A stretch of DNA of 64,000 nucleotides from assembly GCF_014138435.1 (NCBI RefSeq), contig NZ_JACJIM010000001.1, positions 1-64,000 on the forward strand. The letters are read 5' to 3'. Position 1 is the first letter of the stretch, and every line of letters starts with the position of its first letter. Shown here piece by piece: positions 7,760 to 18,866 of this stretch. The position numbers and the translations under genes are program-made. This DNA is from Methylobacterium fujisawaense. Lineage in GTDB: Bacteria; Pseudomonadota; Alphaproteobacteria; Rhizobiales; Beijerinckiaceae. The notes under the pieces are model-generated. The model made no database searches, was not told the origin of the DNA, and saw only the letters and a list, made by a program, of their open reading frames with translations.

Positions 7760-8653
7760 ATGGCCGGTACGCTTCCCGTGCTCGCCAACGAAGGTGGCCT
7801 TTCGCGCTACCTCGACGAGATTCGCAAGTTTCCGATGCTGGAGCCGTCGGAGGAATTCACCCTCGCCAAGGCCTGGCGTGATGCCGGTGACCGCGAAGCG
7901 GCGCATCGCCTGGTGACGTCGCACCTGCGCCTCGTCGCCAAGATCGCCATGGGCTATCGCGGCTACGGCCTGCCGATCGGCGAGGTCGTGTCGGAAGGCA
8001 ATGTCGGCCTGATGCAGGCGGTCAAGCGCTTCGATCCCGACAAGGGGTTCCGTCTCGCCACCTATGCCATGTGGTGGATCAAGGCAGCGATCCAAGAATA
8101 CATCCTGCGGTCGTGGTCTCTGGTGAAGATGGGCACGACGGCCAACCAGAAGAAGCTGTTCTTCAACCTCCGCAAGGCGAAGGGACGGATCTCCGCCCTC
8201 GATGAGGGCGATCTGAAACCCGACCAGGTGTCGCAGATCGCCACGCGCCTCGGCGTGCCCGAGCAGGACGTGATCGACATGAACCGGCGTCTGTCCGGTG
8301 ACACGTCACTCAACGCGCCCCTGCGCGAGGAGGGCGAAGGCGAGTGGCAGGACTGGCTCGTGGACAACAGCCCGAGCCAGGAGACCGTGCTCGCGCGCGA
8401 ACAGGAGGGCCAGAACCGCCTTTCCGCGCTGAAGGATGCCCTCGGTGTCCTCAATGCCCGCGAGCGGCGCATCTTCGAGGCGCGACGTCTCGCCGAGGAT
8501 CCAATCACGCTGGAAGATCTTTCGGGCGAGTTCGGCGTCTCCCGCGAACGCGTTCGTCAGATCGAGGTGCGGGCCTTCGAAAAGGTGCAGGAAGCGGTCA
8601 AGCGCAACATTGCCAGTCGCGAGCTGCCGCGGACCGGCATTGAAGCCCGCTGA
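7760..8653 (+). CDS. rpoH: RNA polymerase sigma-32 (heat-shock) factor
   Basis: Directs RNA polymerase to heat-shock and proteostasis promoters. 297 aa from ATG 7760 with AGGAG upstream. The RpoH box QKKLFFNLR at about residues 130-138 distinguishes it from primary sigma factors. Region 2 (SEGNVGLMQAVKRFDPDKGF, LATYAMWWIKAAIQEYILRS) and region 4 (LNARERRIFEARRL, EFGVSRERVRQIEVRAFEKV) are intact. Many alphaproteobacteria carry two or more rpoH genes; which one this is cannot be told here. The 235-base leader contains a nested palindrome. A strong hairpin follows. Confidence 0.95.
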   Translation: MAGTLPVLANEGGLSRYLDEIRKFPMLEPSEEFTLAKAWRDAGDREAAHRLVTSHLRLVAKIAMGYRGYGLPIGEVVSEGNVGLMQAVKRFDPDKGFRLATYAMWWIKAAIQEYILRSWSLVKMGTTANQKKLFFNLRKAKGRISALDEGDLKPDQVSQIATRLGVPEQDVIDMNRRLSGDTSLNAPLREEGEGEWQDWLVDNSPSQETVLAREQEGQNRLSALKDALGVLNARERRIFEARRLAEDPITLEDLSGEFGVSRERVRQIEVRAFEKVQEAVKRNIASRELPRTGIEAR

Positions 8654-8659
8654 CAGCAG

Positions 8660-8687
8660 GTCCCCGGCGTAACTGAGCGCCGGGGAC
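8660..8687. terminator. Hairpin between convergent genes
   Basis: GTCCCCGGCG (8660-8669) pairs perfectly with CGCCGGGGAC (8678-8687) around an 8-base loop, just after the rpoH stop and just before the stop of the opposing gene at 8699. No T tract follows on either side, but its position suggests a bidirectional terminator. Confidence 0.6.
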
Positions 8688-8698
8688 GATCCCGTTCA

Positions 8699-10147
8699 TC
8701 ACTGCCAGGCGTCGAAGGCGCTCTGCATGACCTGGGCGCCGGCGGTCCCTTTCTCGAAGGTCAGCACCGCCCGGCGACCGGAGGTGTAGCGTAGCGCGAT
8801 GTCGAACCAGTTCCGATGCAGGAGCAGGTCGGTGTTGCGCTCCACGTCGTTCTGCAGCGACGACAGGCCGATCAGGAACAGGTTGTCGCGGACACGGACC
8901 GGCAGGCCCGAGACTGGCGAACCGCGGGCGCTCTGCTCATCCTTCGCTTGCAGCAATCCGACATCCTGGACCGTCCGCGCGGTGCCGCTGCTGCCGGTCT
9001 GGCTGAACGCAAGGCTCACCGTGTGGGAGGCCGGCAACGTCGTGTCGAGGTTGCGCTGGATGGTCATCACCAGCGTCAGCCCGGCCTCCGGAACGGTCAC
9101 GGTCGCGACGACCGCGTTCTGAACCGGCTGCCCCTGCTCCCCGTTCACCGTCTCCAGGCGCCACGTCACCCGCCCCTGCGTGACGGTCGGCTGGCTGCTT
9201 TCTGCGCCGGCCCCTTCCTCGACGAGTTCAGCCCTCTGGGCGACCGAGACGCCCGCCTCGGCGGGTGGCGCGTTGGTCCGAGACGGAACAGCACCGTCCG
9301 CGCGCGCGGGCGTCTTCGACACCGGCGCCGCATCGCCGCCGACCCGATCGCCGAACTTGGACTCGGCCTCGGACTGCTGAGAATCCGCAATCTCCGCACC
9401 GCTGGATGGCAGGTTCTGTGGGCGGTCGCGCAGCAGGAAGGCCGCGACGGCGATCAAGCCGATCACGACAGCAAGGACGCTTCCGACAAAGACGTTGCGC
9501 AGCACGCGCGAGCGCCCGGCTCGGAGCGGCACCACCTCGATCCGCGGGCGCTGACGGCCCGATCCGACGTCTGCGGTGGCCTCGCCGGCGTCCTGCTCCT
9601 CGACCGATGGGCGAACCGAAGCCGCCGCCTCAGGGGGTAGCCCTTCGGGCGCAGCAGCGGCGGAGGCGCCCGGGCGCCTCGAGGTGATCGGGATCGGTGC
9701 CTCGCGCGGTCCGGACTCCGATGCGGGATCGCTATCCCGACCCGGAACTGCGAACGGCGCCTTGGCGGCAGGAAGCACCGGATCGGGCTTCGACGCGACG
9801 CTCGGCTCAGGGGGAGACGGTTCGGGGATCTCCGGCTCCGGCTGCACCGCCGGCGCGACCGCGATGGGCTCGGAGACGACCGGTGCAGGCGCCTGTCCCG
9901 GAGTGGCCTGAACCGCATCGTTGGCCGGCGCCGGCAGACCGCCATGGTCGACCTCGAGCCGTTCGATCGCGGCGTCGAGGGCGCGCCGCTCGAGATCGAT
10001 GTCCGCCTCGGAGAGCGGCGGGTCGAGGGAGCGCAACTGGCTGATGAGCGCGTTGCGCGCACGGTCGTAGACCGCCTTGCGCAGAGCGGGCGTTCGATCC
10101 GGTAGCGCATCGAGCGCGCGCGCCAGAAGCGGATAGTAATCGGCCAT
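8699..10147 (-). CDS. Single-pass membrane protein with Pro/Ala-rich linker
   Basis: 482 aa from ATG 10147. The cytoplasmic N-terminal helical region (YYPLLARALDALPDRTPALR, RARNALISQLRS, DIDLERRALDAAIERLE) is followed by about 140 residues of Pro/Glu/Ala-rich linker. One membrane span follows (VFVGSVLAVVIGLIAVAAFL), then a probable periplasmic C-terminal domain of about 200 residues (VTWRLETVNGEQG, LTLVMTIQRNLDT, SHTVSLAF, FDIALRYTSGRRAVLTFEKG). Similar hypothetical proteins occur in rhizobia. The layout resembles an envelope-stress or anchoring protein, but no function is established. Convergent with rpoH. Confidence 0.8.
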   Translation of the reverse strand: MADYYPLLARALDALPDRTPALRKAVYDRARNALISQLRSLDPPLSEADIDLERRALDAAIERLEVDHGGLPAPANDAVQATPGQAPAPVVSEPIAVAPAVQPEPEIPEPSPPEPSVASKPDPVLPAAKAPFAVPGRDSDPASESGPREAPIPITSRRPGASAAAAPEGLPPEAAASVRPSVEEQDAGEATADVGSGRQRPRIEVVPLRAGRSRVLRNVFVGSVLAVVIGLIAVAAFLLRDRPQNLPSSGAEIADSQQSEAESKFGDRVGGDAAPVSKTPARADGAVPSRTNAPPAEAGVSVAQRAELVEEGAGAESSQPTVTQGRVTWRLETVNGEQGQPVQNAVVATVTVPEAGLTLVMTIQRNLDTTLPASHTVSLAFSQTGSSGTARTVQDVGLLQAKDEQSARGSPVSGLPVRVRDNLFLIGLSSLQNDVERNTDLLLHRNWFDIALRYTSGRRAVLTFEKGTAGAQVMQSAFDAWQ

Positions 10148-10426
10148 AATACCCTGGTCCGCCCCTTCGGCCGCCGTCCGGCAACGCCGGTCGAAGGCCG
10201 GGGACCGATGGCCGCTCCCGCCGGACAGGTCCGGTCGCGGCCGTCGGCCGGTTTGTCGTATTCCGCCGCACGGATCGGTGCCCGCACGCCGGTTGCGCCG
10301 CATACGGCGGATCATTCGCGAGAATGAAGGCCCGACCGCCAGCCCGTTCTAGATCAAGCCTGCGCGGACTGGATACAGGCAGCGCAGCCGGAATCACGCG
10401 TCGTCAACGGGATAGCGCGCGACGCG

Positions 10427-11719
10427 TCAGTCCTCGAACGGGTTGTGCATGAGGATCGTGTCGTCCCGCTCGGGGGAGGTGGACAGCAGGGCGACCGGCG
10501 CCCCGATCAACTCCTCGATCCGGCGAACATACTTGATCGCCTGCGCCGGCAGGTCCGCCCAGGATCGAGCGCCTGCGGTCGTCTCCGACCAGCCCGGGAT
10601 CACCTCATAGACCGGTTCGACCCGCGCCTGAGCGGCTTGGCTCGCCGGCAGATGGTCGATCGGCTGCCCGTCCAGCATGTAGCCCGTGCAGACGCGGATC
10701 TCCTCGAAGCCGTCGAGGATGTCGAGCTTGGTCAGCGCGATCCCGTGAATGCCGGAGGTCCGGACCGTCTGGCGCACCAGCACGGCGTCGAACCAGCCGC
10801 AGCGGCGCTTGCGCCCGGTGTTGACGCCGAACTCGCGGCCGCGGCTGCCGATGGTCTCGCCGATCTCGTCGAACAGCTCGGTTGGGAACGGCCCCTCGCC
10901 GACCCGGGTCGTGTAGGCCTTGGCGATGCCCAGCACGTAGCCGATCGCACCCGGGCCGAGGCCCGAGCCCGTCGCCGCCTGCGCGGCCACGATGTTGGAG
11001 GAGGTGACGAACGGATAGGTGCCGTGATCGACGTCGAGCAGCGCGCCCTGCGCGCCCTCGAACAGGATGCGCTTACCGGCCCGCCGCTCCTCGTCGAGCA
11101 GCGCCCAGACGGTGTCGGCGAAAGGCAGGATCTTCGGCGCAATGGCCTTCAGCTCCGACAGCAGCGCCTCGGCATTGACCTCGTCGATCCCGAGGCCGCG
11201 CCGCAGGGCGTTGTGATGGGTCAGCACGCGCTCGATCTTGGCCGGCAAGGCGTCGGGATCGGCAAGATCGACGACCCGGATCGCCCGGCGCCCGACCTTG
11301 TCCTCGTAGGCCGGCCCGATACCGCGCTTGGTGGTGCCGATCTTCAAGCCGGCATTGGCGGTCTCGCGGAAATGATCCAGCTCCCGGTGGAGCGGCAGGA
11401 TCAGCGTGGCGTTGTCGGCGATCCGCAGGGACGCGGGGGAGACCTCCACACCCTGGGCCTTGATCCGGTCGATCTCGTCCACGAGATGCCAGGGATCGAC
11501 CACGACGCCGTTGCCGATGACCGAGAGCTTGCCGCCGCGGACCACGCCCGACGGCAGCAGCGCCAGCTTGTAGGTGACGCCGTCGATGACGAGCGTATGG
11601 CCGGCATTATGCCCGCCCTGAAACCGGACGACGATGTCGGCCTGCTCGGAGAGCCAGTCGACGATCTTGCCCTTGCCTTCGTCGCCCCACTGGGCGCCCA
11701 CAACGACGACGTTGGCCAT
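10427..11719 (-). CDS. purA: Adenylosuccinate synthetase
   Basis: Condenses IMP and aspartate with GTP to adenylosuccinate, the first committed step to AMP. 430 aa, the normal length, from ATG 11719. The signature GDEGKGK sits at residues 12-18 and GGHNAGHT at 35-42. The substrate-loop motif [20 protein letters not shown] and the C-terminal [18 protein letters not shown] are intact. purB lies on the same strand 1.5 kb away, so two adjacent steps of AMP synthesis are close but not in one operon. Confidence 0.97.
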   Translation of the reverse strand: MANVVVVGAQWGDEGKGKIVDWLSEQADIVVRFQGGHNAGHTLVIDGVTYKLALLPSGVVRGGKLSVIGNGVVVDPWHLVDEIDRIKAQGVEVSPASLRIADNATLILPLHRELDHFRETANAGLKIGTTKRGIGPAYEDKVGRRAIRVVDLADPDALPAKIERVLTHHNALRRGLGIDEVNAEALLSELKAIAPKILPFADTVWALLDEERRAGKRILFEGAQGALLDVDHGTYPFVTSSNIVAAQAATGSGLGPGAIGYVLGIAKAYTTRVGEGPFPTELFDEIGETIGSRGREFGVNTGRKRRCGWFDAVLVRQTVRTSGIHGIALTKLDILDGFEEIRVCTGYMLDGQPIDHLPASQAAQARVEPVYEVIPGWSETTAGARSWADLPAQAIKYVRRIEELIGAPVALLSTSPERDDTILMHNPFED

Positions 11720-11873
11720 GCCTGCCTGCTTACCCGCGACGGAAACCGGGACGGCGCCGCCCACGGGTGCAGGCGGCGCACGTCGTGTGCCGTTTCCGCG
11801 ATCCAGCCAGCGAAATCAAGCAAGACACCGCACGGGCGACCCGTTCTGCGGTTCGGCGATAGGCCCGGCGCGA

Positions 11874-12164
11874 CTACTTGGCCTCGGTTCCGGGCGTCCG
11901 GCCCGGGAGTTCGTGCGGCTTGATGACCGGCATGGTCCCGGACTGATCGGGCTTCACTACGGTCCCGGTCGTCCCGGAATCCGGTGGCTTGATGACCCCG
12001 TCGTTCTTCTGAAGTTTGTCGCTGAGCGACTGATCCTGCGGCGGCGCATCCGCGTTCGGGCGCACGCGCTCGGGCGGCGTCGGAGACGGGCTGGGTGTCT
12101 GAGCATAGGCGGGCACCGCCGCCAGGGTCGCCGCGAAGGCGGCGATCAGGATCTTCTTCGGCAT
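11874..12164 (-). CDS. Small proline-rich secreted protein
   Basis: 96 aa from ATG 12164 with GGGGAGG upstream. Signal peptide MPKKILIAAFAATLAAVPAY ending AYAQ. The mature protein is short, charged and Pro/Thr/Asp-rich (TPSPSPTPPERVRP, QSLSDKLQKNDGVIKPPDSG, KPDQSGTMPVIKPHELPG). It has no cysteines and no fold I recognise. VIKPP and VIKPHE look like degenerate repeats. It is likely periplasmic. Confidence 0.65.
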   Translation of the reverse strand: MPKKILIAAFAATLAAVPAYAQTPSPSPTPPERVRPNADAPPQDQSLSDKLQKNDGVIKPPDSGTTGTVVKPDQSGTMPVIKPHELPGRTPGTEAK

Positions 12165-12285
12165 GAGAGCCTCCCCGGTTCGGGATACGAATTCGGGGAG
12201 GAACAGTCGGAGACGGAATCCGTTCCTGCGGGCCTGGAAGGCCGGAGGGTCCACCTGTGGACGGTATCCGGGCAACCGATGGGCT

Positions 12286-13143
12286 TCAGCCCCGACGCGC
12301 GGCCTCGATGTACAGGTCCCGCAGGCGCCGGGTCAGCGGCCCCGGACGCCCCTCGCCGATGGCGCGGCCGTCGATCTCGATGACCGGCATCACGAAGGCC
12401 GAGGCGCTGGTGTAGAAGGCCTCCTGTGCCGCGTAGGCCTCCTCGACCGGAATCAGCCGCTCCTCGATCCGCAGATCCGCCTCCTGGGCGAGGCGCAGGA
12501 CCGACGCCCGAGTGATGCCCGGCAGGAGCGCCGTGGAGAGCGGCCGGGTGACGAGCACGCGGTCGCGGCTGACGATGAACGCGGTCGAGGACGAGCCTTC
12601 GGTCACCGCGCCATCCTCGACCATCCACGCCTCGGCGACGCCGGCCTCGGCCGCCTGCTGCTTGGCGAGCACCTGCGCCAGCAGGGCCACCGATTTGATG
12701 TCCCGCCGCTTCCAGCGCAGATCCTCGACAGTGATCACCCGGGCGCCGCTCTCGACAAGCGGGTTGGCGAGCACGGTCTTGGCCTGCGTGAACATCATCA
12801 CGGTGGGCTCGGTGCCGGCCTTCGGGAAGGCGAAGTCGCGCTCGGCCACGCCCCGGGTCACCTGCATGTAGACCAGCCCCTCGGTGACGCCGTTGCGGGC
12901 GACGAGTTCGGTCTGCAGGCGCTCCCAGCTTGCCGCATCGTGCGGATTGCGGATGCCGATCTCACCGAGGGAACGGTCGAGGCGGGCGAGATGCGCGGCG
13001 TTGTCGACGAGCTTGCCGTCGATGATCGCCGAGACCTCGTAGATGCCGTCCGCGAACAGGAAGCCGCGATCCATGATCGGCACGCGCGCCTCCTCGTAGG
13101 GGAGGAACTGGCCGTTGAGGTAGACGATGCGGGGAGCGGTCAC
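12286..13143 (-). CDS. dat: Class IV PLP aminotransferase, D-alanine aminotransferase type
   Basis: D-amino-acid transaminase-like enzyme interconverting D-alanine and 2-oxoglutarate with pyruvate and D-glutamate. 285 aa from ATG 13143. Class IV fold: VYLNGQFLPYEEARVPIMDR, then GFLFADGIYEV. The PLP lysine is K150 in WKRRDIKS. The cofactor loop EGSSSTAFIV and LLPGITRASVLRLA are present. Branched-chain transaminases and aminodeoxychorismate lyases share the fold; the RGFLFADGIYEV and RRDIKS motifs favour D-amino-acid transaminase. It is followed after 52 bases by purB on the same strand. Confidence 0.85.
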   Translation of the reverse strand: MTAPRIVYLNGQFLPYEEARVPIMDRGFLFADGIYEVSAIIDGKLVDNAAHLARLDRSLGEIGIRNPHDAASWERLQTELVARNGVTEGLVYMQVTRGVAERDFAFPKAGTEPTVMMFTQAKTVLANPLVESGARVITVEDLRWKRRDIKSVALLAQVLAKQQAAEAGVAEAWMVEDGAVTEGSSSTAFIVSRDRVLVTRPLSTALLPGITRASVLRLAQEADLRIEERLIPVEEAYAAQEAFYTSASAFVMPVIEIDGRAIGEGRPGPLTRRLRDLYIEAARRG

Positions 13144-13195
13144 GGAGAGCTGTCCTGTGTTCGTCGCGGGCCCAAGCAGGAATCGTGCGGGATGC

Positions 13196-14503
13196 TCAGC
13201 GGTCGCCGAACACCCGCCCGAAAATCGTGTCCACGTGCTTGAAGTGGTAGTCGAGATCGAAGCACGCCTCGATCTGTTCGGGCGCGAGCGCTGCGGCGAC
13301 CTCCGGGTCCGCCTTGAGCAGGGCCAGGAAATCGCCCTCGCCGCGCCAGACCGGCATCGCGTTGCGCTGGACCAGCCGGTAGGAATCCTCGCGGGACACG
13401 CCGGCCTGGGTGAGCGCGAGAAGCACGCGCTGCGAGTGGATCAGGCCGCCGAGCCGGTCGAGGTTCTTCTGCATGTTGGCCGGGTAGACCAGCAGCTTCT
13501 CCATGACCCCGGTCATGCGGGCCAGAGCGAAGTCGAGGGTCACGGTGGCGTCGGGGCCGATCATCCGCTCGACGGAGGAGTGCGAGATGTCGCGCTCATG
13601 CCAGAGGGCGACGTTCTCCAGCGCCGGGGTGACGTAGCCGCGCACCATCCGGGCGAGGCCGGTGATGTTCTCGGTGAGGACCGGGTTGCGCTTGTGCGGC
13701 ATGGCCGAGGAGCCCTTCTGCCCCTCGGAGAAGAACTCTTCCGCCTCCAGAACCTCGGTGCGCTGCAGGTGCCGGATCTCGATCGCCAGGCGCTCCAGGG
13801 ACGAGGCGACGACGCCGAGGGTGGCAAAGAACATCGCGTGCCGGTCGCGCGGGATCACCTGGGTGGAGACCGGCTCGGCGGTCAGGCCCATCTTCTCGGC
13901 AACGTACTGCTCCACCCGCGGGTCGATGTTGGCGAAGGTGCCGACCGCCCCGGAGATGGCGCAGGTGGCGACCTCCTCGCGGGCCGCGACGAGGCGGCGG
14001 CGGTTGCGCTCGAACTCGGCATAGGCCTGGGCCAGCTTCAGCCCGAAGGTGACCGGCTCGGCATGGATGCCGTGCGATCGGCCGATGGTGGGGGTCAGCT
14101 TGTGCTCGAAGGCCCGGGTCTTGAGGGCGGCGAGGAGCGAATCGACGTCGGCGATCAGGATGTCGGCGGCGCGCACCAACTGGACGTTGAGGCAGGTGTC
14201 GAGCACGTCCGACGAGGTCATGCCCTGGTGGACGAAGCGCGCCTCCGGACCGACGATCTCGGCGAGATGGGTGAGGAAGGCGATGACATCGTGCTTCGTC
14301 ACCGCCTCGATCGCGTCGATGCGGGCGACGTCGAAGACCGCGTCCTTACCCTTGGCCCAGATCGTCTCGGCCGCCTCCTTCGGGACGACGCCGATCTCGG
14401 CGAGCGCCGTGGTGGCGTGGGCCTCGATCTCGAACCAGATCCGGAAGCGGCTCTCGGGCGACCAGATCGCCGTCATCGCGGGGCGGCTGTAGCGGGGGAT
14501 CAT
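13196..14503 (-). CDS. purB: Adenylosuccinate lyase
   Basis: Cleaves adenylosuccinate to AMP and SAICAR to AICAR, releasing fumarate in both purine branches. 435 aa from ATG 14503. The fumarase/aspartase superfamily signature SSAMPHKRNPV is present, as are TSSDVLDTCLNVQLVRA and TIGRSHGIHAEPVTFGL, which carry the catalytic His region. Length and N-terminus (MIPRYSRPAMTAIWSPESRF) are normal for the family. purA and purH elsewhere in the window supply neighbouring steps. Confidence 0.97.
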   Translation of the reverse strand: MIPRYSRPAMTAIWSPESRFRIWFEIEAHATTALAEIGVVPKEAAETIWAKGKDAVFDVARIDAIEAVTKHDVIAFLTHLAEIVGPEARFVHQGMTSSDVLDTCLNVQLVRAADILIADVDSLLAALKTRAFEHKLTPTIGRSHGIHAEPVTFGLKLAQAYAEFERNRRRLVAAREEVATCAISGAVGTFANIDPRVEQYVAEKMGLTAEPVSTQVIPRDRHAMFFATLGVVASSLERLAIEIRHLQRTEVLEAEEFFSEGQKGSSAMPHKRNPVLTENITGLARMVRGYVTPALENVALWHERDISHSSVERMIGPDATVTLDFALARMTGVMEKLLVYPANMQKNLDRLGGLIHSQRVLLALTQAGVSREDSYRLVQRNAMPVWRGEGDFLALLKADPEVAAALAPEQIEACFDLDYHFKHVDTIFGRVFGDR

Positions 14504-14622
14504 GGGGGCCTCGGCACGGTCCGTATTGCGTGCGAGGCCGGTAGCATGCGCCGGCCCGGCCGCTCAATGCGCATCGGCCATGACGGGGCGGCAACGGATG
14601 TGGACCGTCGGCGGCAGCGGGA

Positions 14623-15369
14623 TCAGTCGATCCGCACCCAGCCCTGGCCCATCAGGCGCTCCTGCGGGCGGAAACGGGACTTGTAGTCCATCTTCCGCGA
14701 CCCCTCGACCCAATAGCCGAGATAGAGATACGGCAGGCCGAGCCGTTGGGCCCGGCGGATATGGTCGAGGATCATGAAGGTCCCGGGGGAGCGCGCGGCT
14801 TCGGCGGGATCGTAGAACGAGTACACCATCGACAGCCCGTCGGAGAGGACGTCCGTTAGGCAGAAGGCGAGCGGCGGCCCGGAGCCGCGGCCGGTGACCG
14901 CCGTGTCCGGCCCGTGCCGCCGGTACGACACCAGATGCGTGTCGACGTGGCTGTCCTCGACCATCATGGCGTAGTCGAGCACGGTCATGTCGACCATGCC
15001 GCCGTCGCCGTGGCGGGCGTCGAGGTAGCGGCGGAACAGGGCGTACTGCTCCGAGGCGGGCCGGTTCGGCTCCGGCGTGCCGATCCAGTCGGCGCTCCGC
15101 GCCAGGATGCGTCTCTGGCTGGCGCTCGGGACGAATTCATCGACAACGACACGCACCGAGATGCAGGCGCGGCAGGTCTCGCAGGCGGGACGGTAGGCGA
15201 TCGTCTGCGAGCGACGGAAGCCGCCCTGAGTCAGGATCTCGTTGAGGTCGCGGGCGCGCCGCCCGACCAAGTGGGTGAAGACCTTCCGCTCCTCCTGTCC
15301 CGGCAGGTACGGGCACGGCGAGGGGGCCGTGAGGTAGAATTGCGGTGTGTCGCGCGGATGGCTGGTCAC
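14623..15369 (-). CDS. bpt: Aspartate/glutamate leucyltransferase (Bpt, R-transferase family)
   Basis: N-end-rule enzyme that transfers Leu from Leu-tRNA to proteins starting with Asp or Glu, marking them for ClpS/ClpAP. 248 aa from GTG 15369, the typical length. The N-terminal Cys-containing motif [17 protein letters not shown] and the cluster [15 protein letters not shown] are diagnostic of the ATE/R-transferase family. The C-terminal GNAT-like part contains [18 protein letters not shown] and FRPQERL. The bacterial form is called Bpt; arginyl specificity cannot be excluded. Confidence 0.92.
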   Translation of the reverse strand: MTSHPRDTPQFYLTAPSPCPYLPGQEERKVFTHLVGRRARDLNEILTQGGFRRSQTIAYRPACETCRACISVRVVVDEFVPSASQRRILARSADWIGTPEPNRPASEQYALFRRYLDARHGDGGMVDMTVLDYAMMVEDSHVDTHLVSYRRHGPDTAVTGRGSGPPLAFCLTDVLSDGLSMVYSFYDPAEAARSPGTFMILDHIRRAQRLGLPYLYLGYWVEGSRKMDYKSRFRPQERLMGQGWVRID

Positions 15370-15427
15370 GCTTCTCACAGGCCCTGCGCCGGGTTCGTCC
15401 TCTCGGCGCCGGCATGTCAATGTACAG

Positions 15428-15462
15428 GCGACCGGCCGAGGCTCAATGGCCCGACCGGTCGC
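15428..15462 (-). terminator. Possible hairpin terminator downstream of the RDD gene
   Basis: GCGACCGG (15428-15435) pairs with CCGGTCGC (15455-15462) around a 19-base loop between the RDD gene stop and the bpt start. There is no T tract. It may be a transcription pause or a Rho-dependent end. Confidence 0.35.
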
Positions 15463-15493
15463 ACCGTCAGATTTTCATCGCCGGGTTCGACGC

Positions 15494-15985
15494 TCAGCGG
15501 GCGTGGACGACGGCGAGGCCGAGCAGCAGGTCGTGACCGAGACGCCGGTCCGACCGCACCAGGCCGAACGCGATGTCGACGCACCAGAGCAGGAAGGTCG
15601 AGATCGCCACGTAAAACAAAAGCGCGTGGACCGCGGCCGTGATCACGTCGACCCGCGCGCCGCTCTCGGGTGCGATGGTGCGCAGGCCCATCAACCGCTG
15701 GCCGATCGTGCTCTGCTTCGACCCGCCCACCGTGATCGCGCTATAGATGATGCCGCTCGCCGGCAGCACCGCGAACAGGGTCCAGCCGAGGCCGAACGTG
15801 ACCACGCCGATCACGGTGATCAGCAAAGTCAGCAGGGCCGTGAAGCCGAAGATGAACAGGATATCGAGGAGATAGGCGACCGTCCGGCCGCCGAGACTCG
15901 CCCGCACGAACGGAACCGGCAGCGACGCCGCATAGCCGGGTGCCGTGTCGAAGCGCTGCGCGTATCCGGGTTGGGGGTTCTGCAT
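15494..15985 (-). CDS. RDD-family membrane protein
   Basis: 163 aa from ATG 15985. The RDD fold is seen as RASLGGRTVAYLLDILFIFG (first helix with the family Arg and Asp), a second helix (LLITVIGVVTFGLGWTLFAV), then KQSTIGQRLMGLRTI and a third helix ending VDIAFGLVRSDRRLGHDLLL. Some RDD proteins act in Na+/H+ exchange or osmolyte tolerance, but most have no assigned role. It lies in the same cluster and direction as the lipoprotein gene and hemB upstream. Confidence 0.88.
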   Translation of the reverse strand: MQNPQPGYAQRFDTAPGYAASLPVPFVRASLGGRTVAYLLDILFIFGFTALLTLLITVIGVVTFGLGWTLFAVLPASGIIYSAITVGGSKQSTIGQRLMGLRTIAPESGARVDVITAAVHALLFYVAISTFLLWCVDIAFGLVRSDRRLGHDLLLGLAVVHAR

Positions 15986-16095
15986 GATATCGCGTCCTGC
16001 CAGCGAGGCTGCGGGCGAGAAGGTGGGTGCGCGCCGCTCAGGCCGCAAGAGGATGCGTTTGCCCGGCCTCGGCTTCGCGCTGCTGCAGGACTGCC

Positions 16096-17528
<1,433 letters not shown>

Positions 17529-17731
17529 CTACCGTTCGCGCGGACCACGCCGCGGATCGCGCGGCGCCCCTGCGCCGGAGGCGTTCGACTACCACACCGG
17601 ACCTGTGCGGCGAAACCCGACCGTTGACGCAGGACGGCGGAACGGCTTCAACCCGGCGCGTTGCGTTCCCGAAGACCAGGATCCTGTTCCCTGTCCATGA
17701 GCCGGCCCATCATCTCCGCGAGTCACCGATA

Positions 17732-18190
17732 GTGCCCGGCTATTTTCCGATCCGGCGCAGGACGCCCCGGCCCGGGGAGATCCCCAGCGACCGGATCGAG
17801 CGCGTCCAGGGGCCGGCACCCGGCACGTGGGATACGGTGCTGATCTGGTTCATGCGGCTCACGGCCCTCGTCTGGCTGCTCAAGAGCGTCTTCGCCTGGG
17901 CGACCATCCTCGACGTCGTGCCGGGGGTCCGCCCCTTCGAGGCCGAGCCCTTCGGACGCCAATCCGCCATCGTCTACTTCGCGGTGATCGATGCCGCCGC
18001 GGCGATCGGCCTGTGGCTGACGAGCGCCTGGGGCGGCGTCATCTGGCTGCTCGCCGTCACGTCGGCGATGACGCTGGCGGTTCTGACACCGCAACTCTTG
18101 CCGTTATCGGTGCCGCTGCTCGTATTCGGGGGCTGCGTCGTGACGTTGTACTTCCTGCTGTCCTGGCTGGCGGCGCAGGAAGCACGGTGA
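17732..18190 (+). CDS. DUF6163-like integral membrane protein
   Basis: 152 aa from GTG 17732. Four hydrophobic segments are visible: LIWFMRLTALVWLLKSVFAW, IVYFAVIDAAAAIGLWL, GGVIWLLAVTSAMTLAVL and VPLLVFGGCVVTLYFLLSWL. The soluble N-terminus contains GYFPIRRRTPRPGE. Proteins of this type, which I would assign to DUF6163, recur between hemB and the LdtR-type regulator in Rhizobiales. Function unknown. The frame is open further upstream to 17624. Confidence 0.7.
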   Translation: MPGYFPIRRRTPRPGEIPSDRIERVQGPAPGTWDTVLIWFMRLTALVWLLKSVFAWATILDVVPGVRPFEAEPFGRQSAIVYFAVIDAAAAIGLWLTSAWGGVIWLLAVTSAMTLAVLTPQLLPLSVPLLVFGGCVVTLYFLLSWLAAQEAR

Positions 18191-18350
18191 ACGAACCGTT
18201 CTTATCTTCATTCAGTTTGTCTTTACCGCGAAGAGTAAATCGCGAATTCATCCTGTCGCTTAAATCGCCTTTCATTCCCGAGCCCTAGCTTAGCCATCAT
18301 CAACGGCGCCGCATCGAACGGGTGCCGGATCATCGGATGGCGAGGCAGAG

Positions 18351-18863
18351 ATGAAGACCCAGAACGCCCGAGTCGCGCAGATCGAAGCTCCCGAGGAAGG
18401 CTTGGGCGCGAAGGGCTCCTACCTGGAGGCGCTCCACCTCGTGGAACGGCTGCACCGCCGCCTGCTCGACGTGATCAAGGACGAGTTCGAGCGCCGCGGC
18501 CGCGAGGACGTCAACAGCGTCCAGGCGCTGCTGCTGTACAACATCGGCGACAAGGAACTGACCGCGAGCGAGCTGCGGACCAAGGGGTACTATCTCGGCT
18601 CCAACGTCTCCTACAACGTGAAGAAGCTGGTCGAGGCGGGCTACCTCCACCATGCCCGCTCGAAGACGGACCGGCGCTCCGTGCGGATCAGCCTGACCGA
18701 CAAGGGCCGTCAGGTCCACGAGATCATCCAGGGGCTGTACGACAAGCATGCCCGGACGATCACGCCGATCGGTGGGATCTCCGAGGACGATTTCGCCCGC
18801 CTGAATCAGGCGCTCGGCCGCCTGGAGCGCTTCTGGACCGACCAGATCCGCTACCGCCTCTGA
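18351..18863 (+). CDS. ldtR: MarR-family regulator, LdtR type
   Basis: 170 aa from ATG 18351. Winged helix at about residues 55-120: FERRGREDVNSVQALLLYNI, KELTASELRTKGYYLGSNVS, YNVKKLVEAGYLHHARSKTD and RRSVRISLTDKGRQV. This matches LdtR, studied in Liberibacter and Sinorhizobium, where it controls an L,D-transpeptidase gene and osmotic-stress tolerance. Here the L,D-transpeptidase at 46924 is a plausible but untested target. The 160-base upstream gap is AT-rich and contains GAACG-AAC-CGTTC-like symmetry near 18189. It converges with exoD, with only three bases between the stops. Confidence 0.85.
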   Translation: MKTQNARVAQIEAPEEGLGAKGSYLEALHLVERLHRRLLDVIKDEFERRGREDVNSVQALLLYNIGDKELTASELRTKGYYLGSNVSYNVKKLVEAGYLHHARSKTDRRSVRISLTDKGRQVHEIIQGLYDKHARTITPIGGISEDDFARLNQALGRLERFWTDQIRYRL

Positions 18864-18866
18864 GGC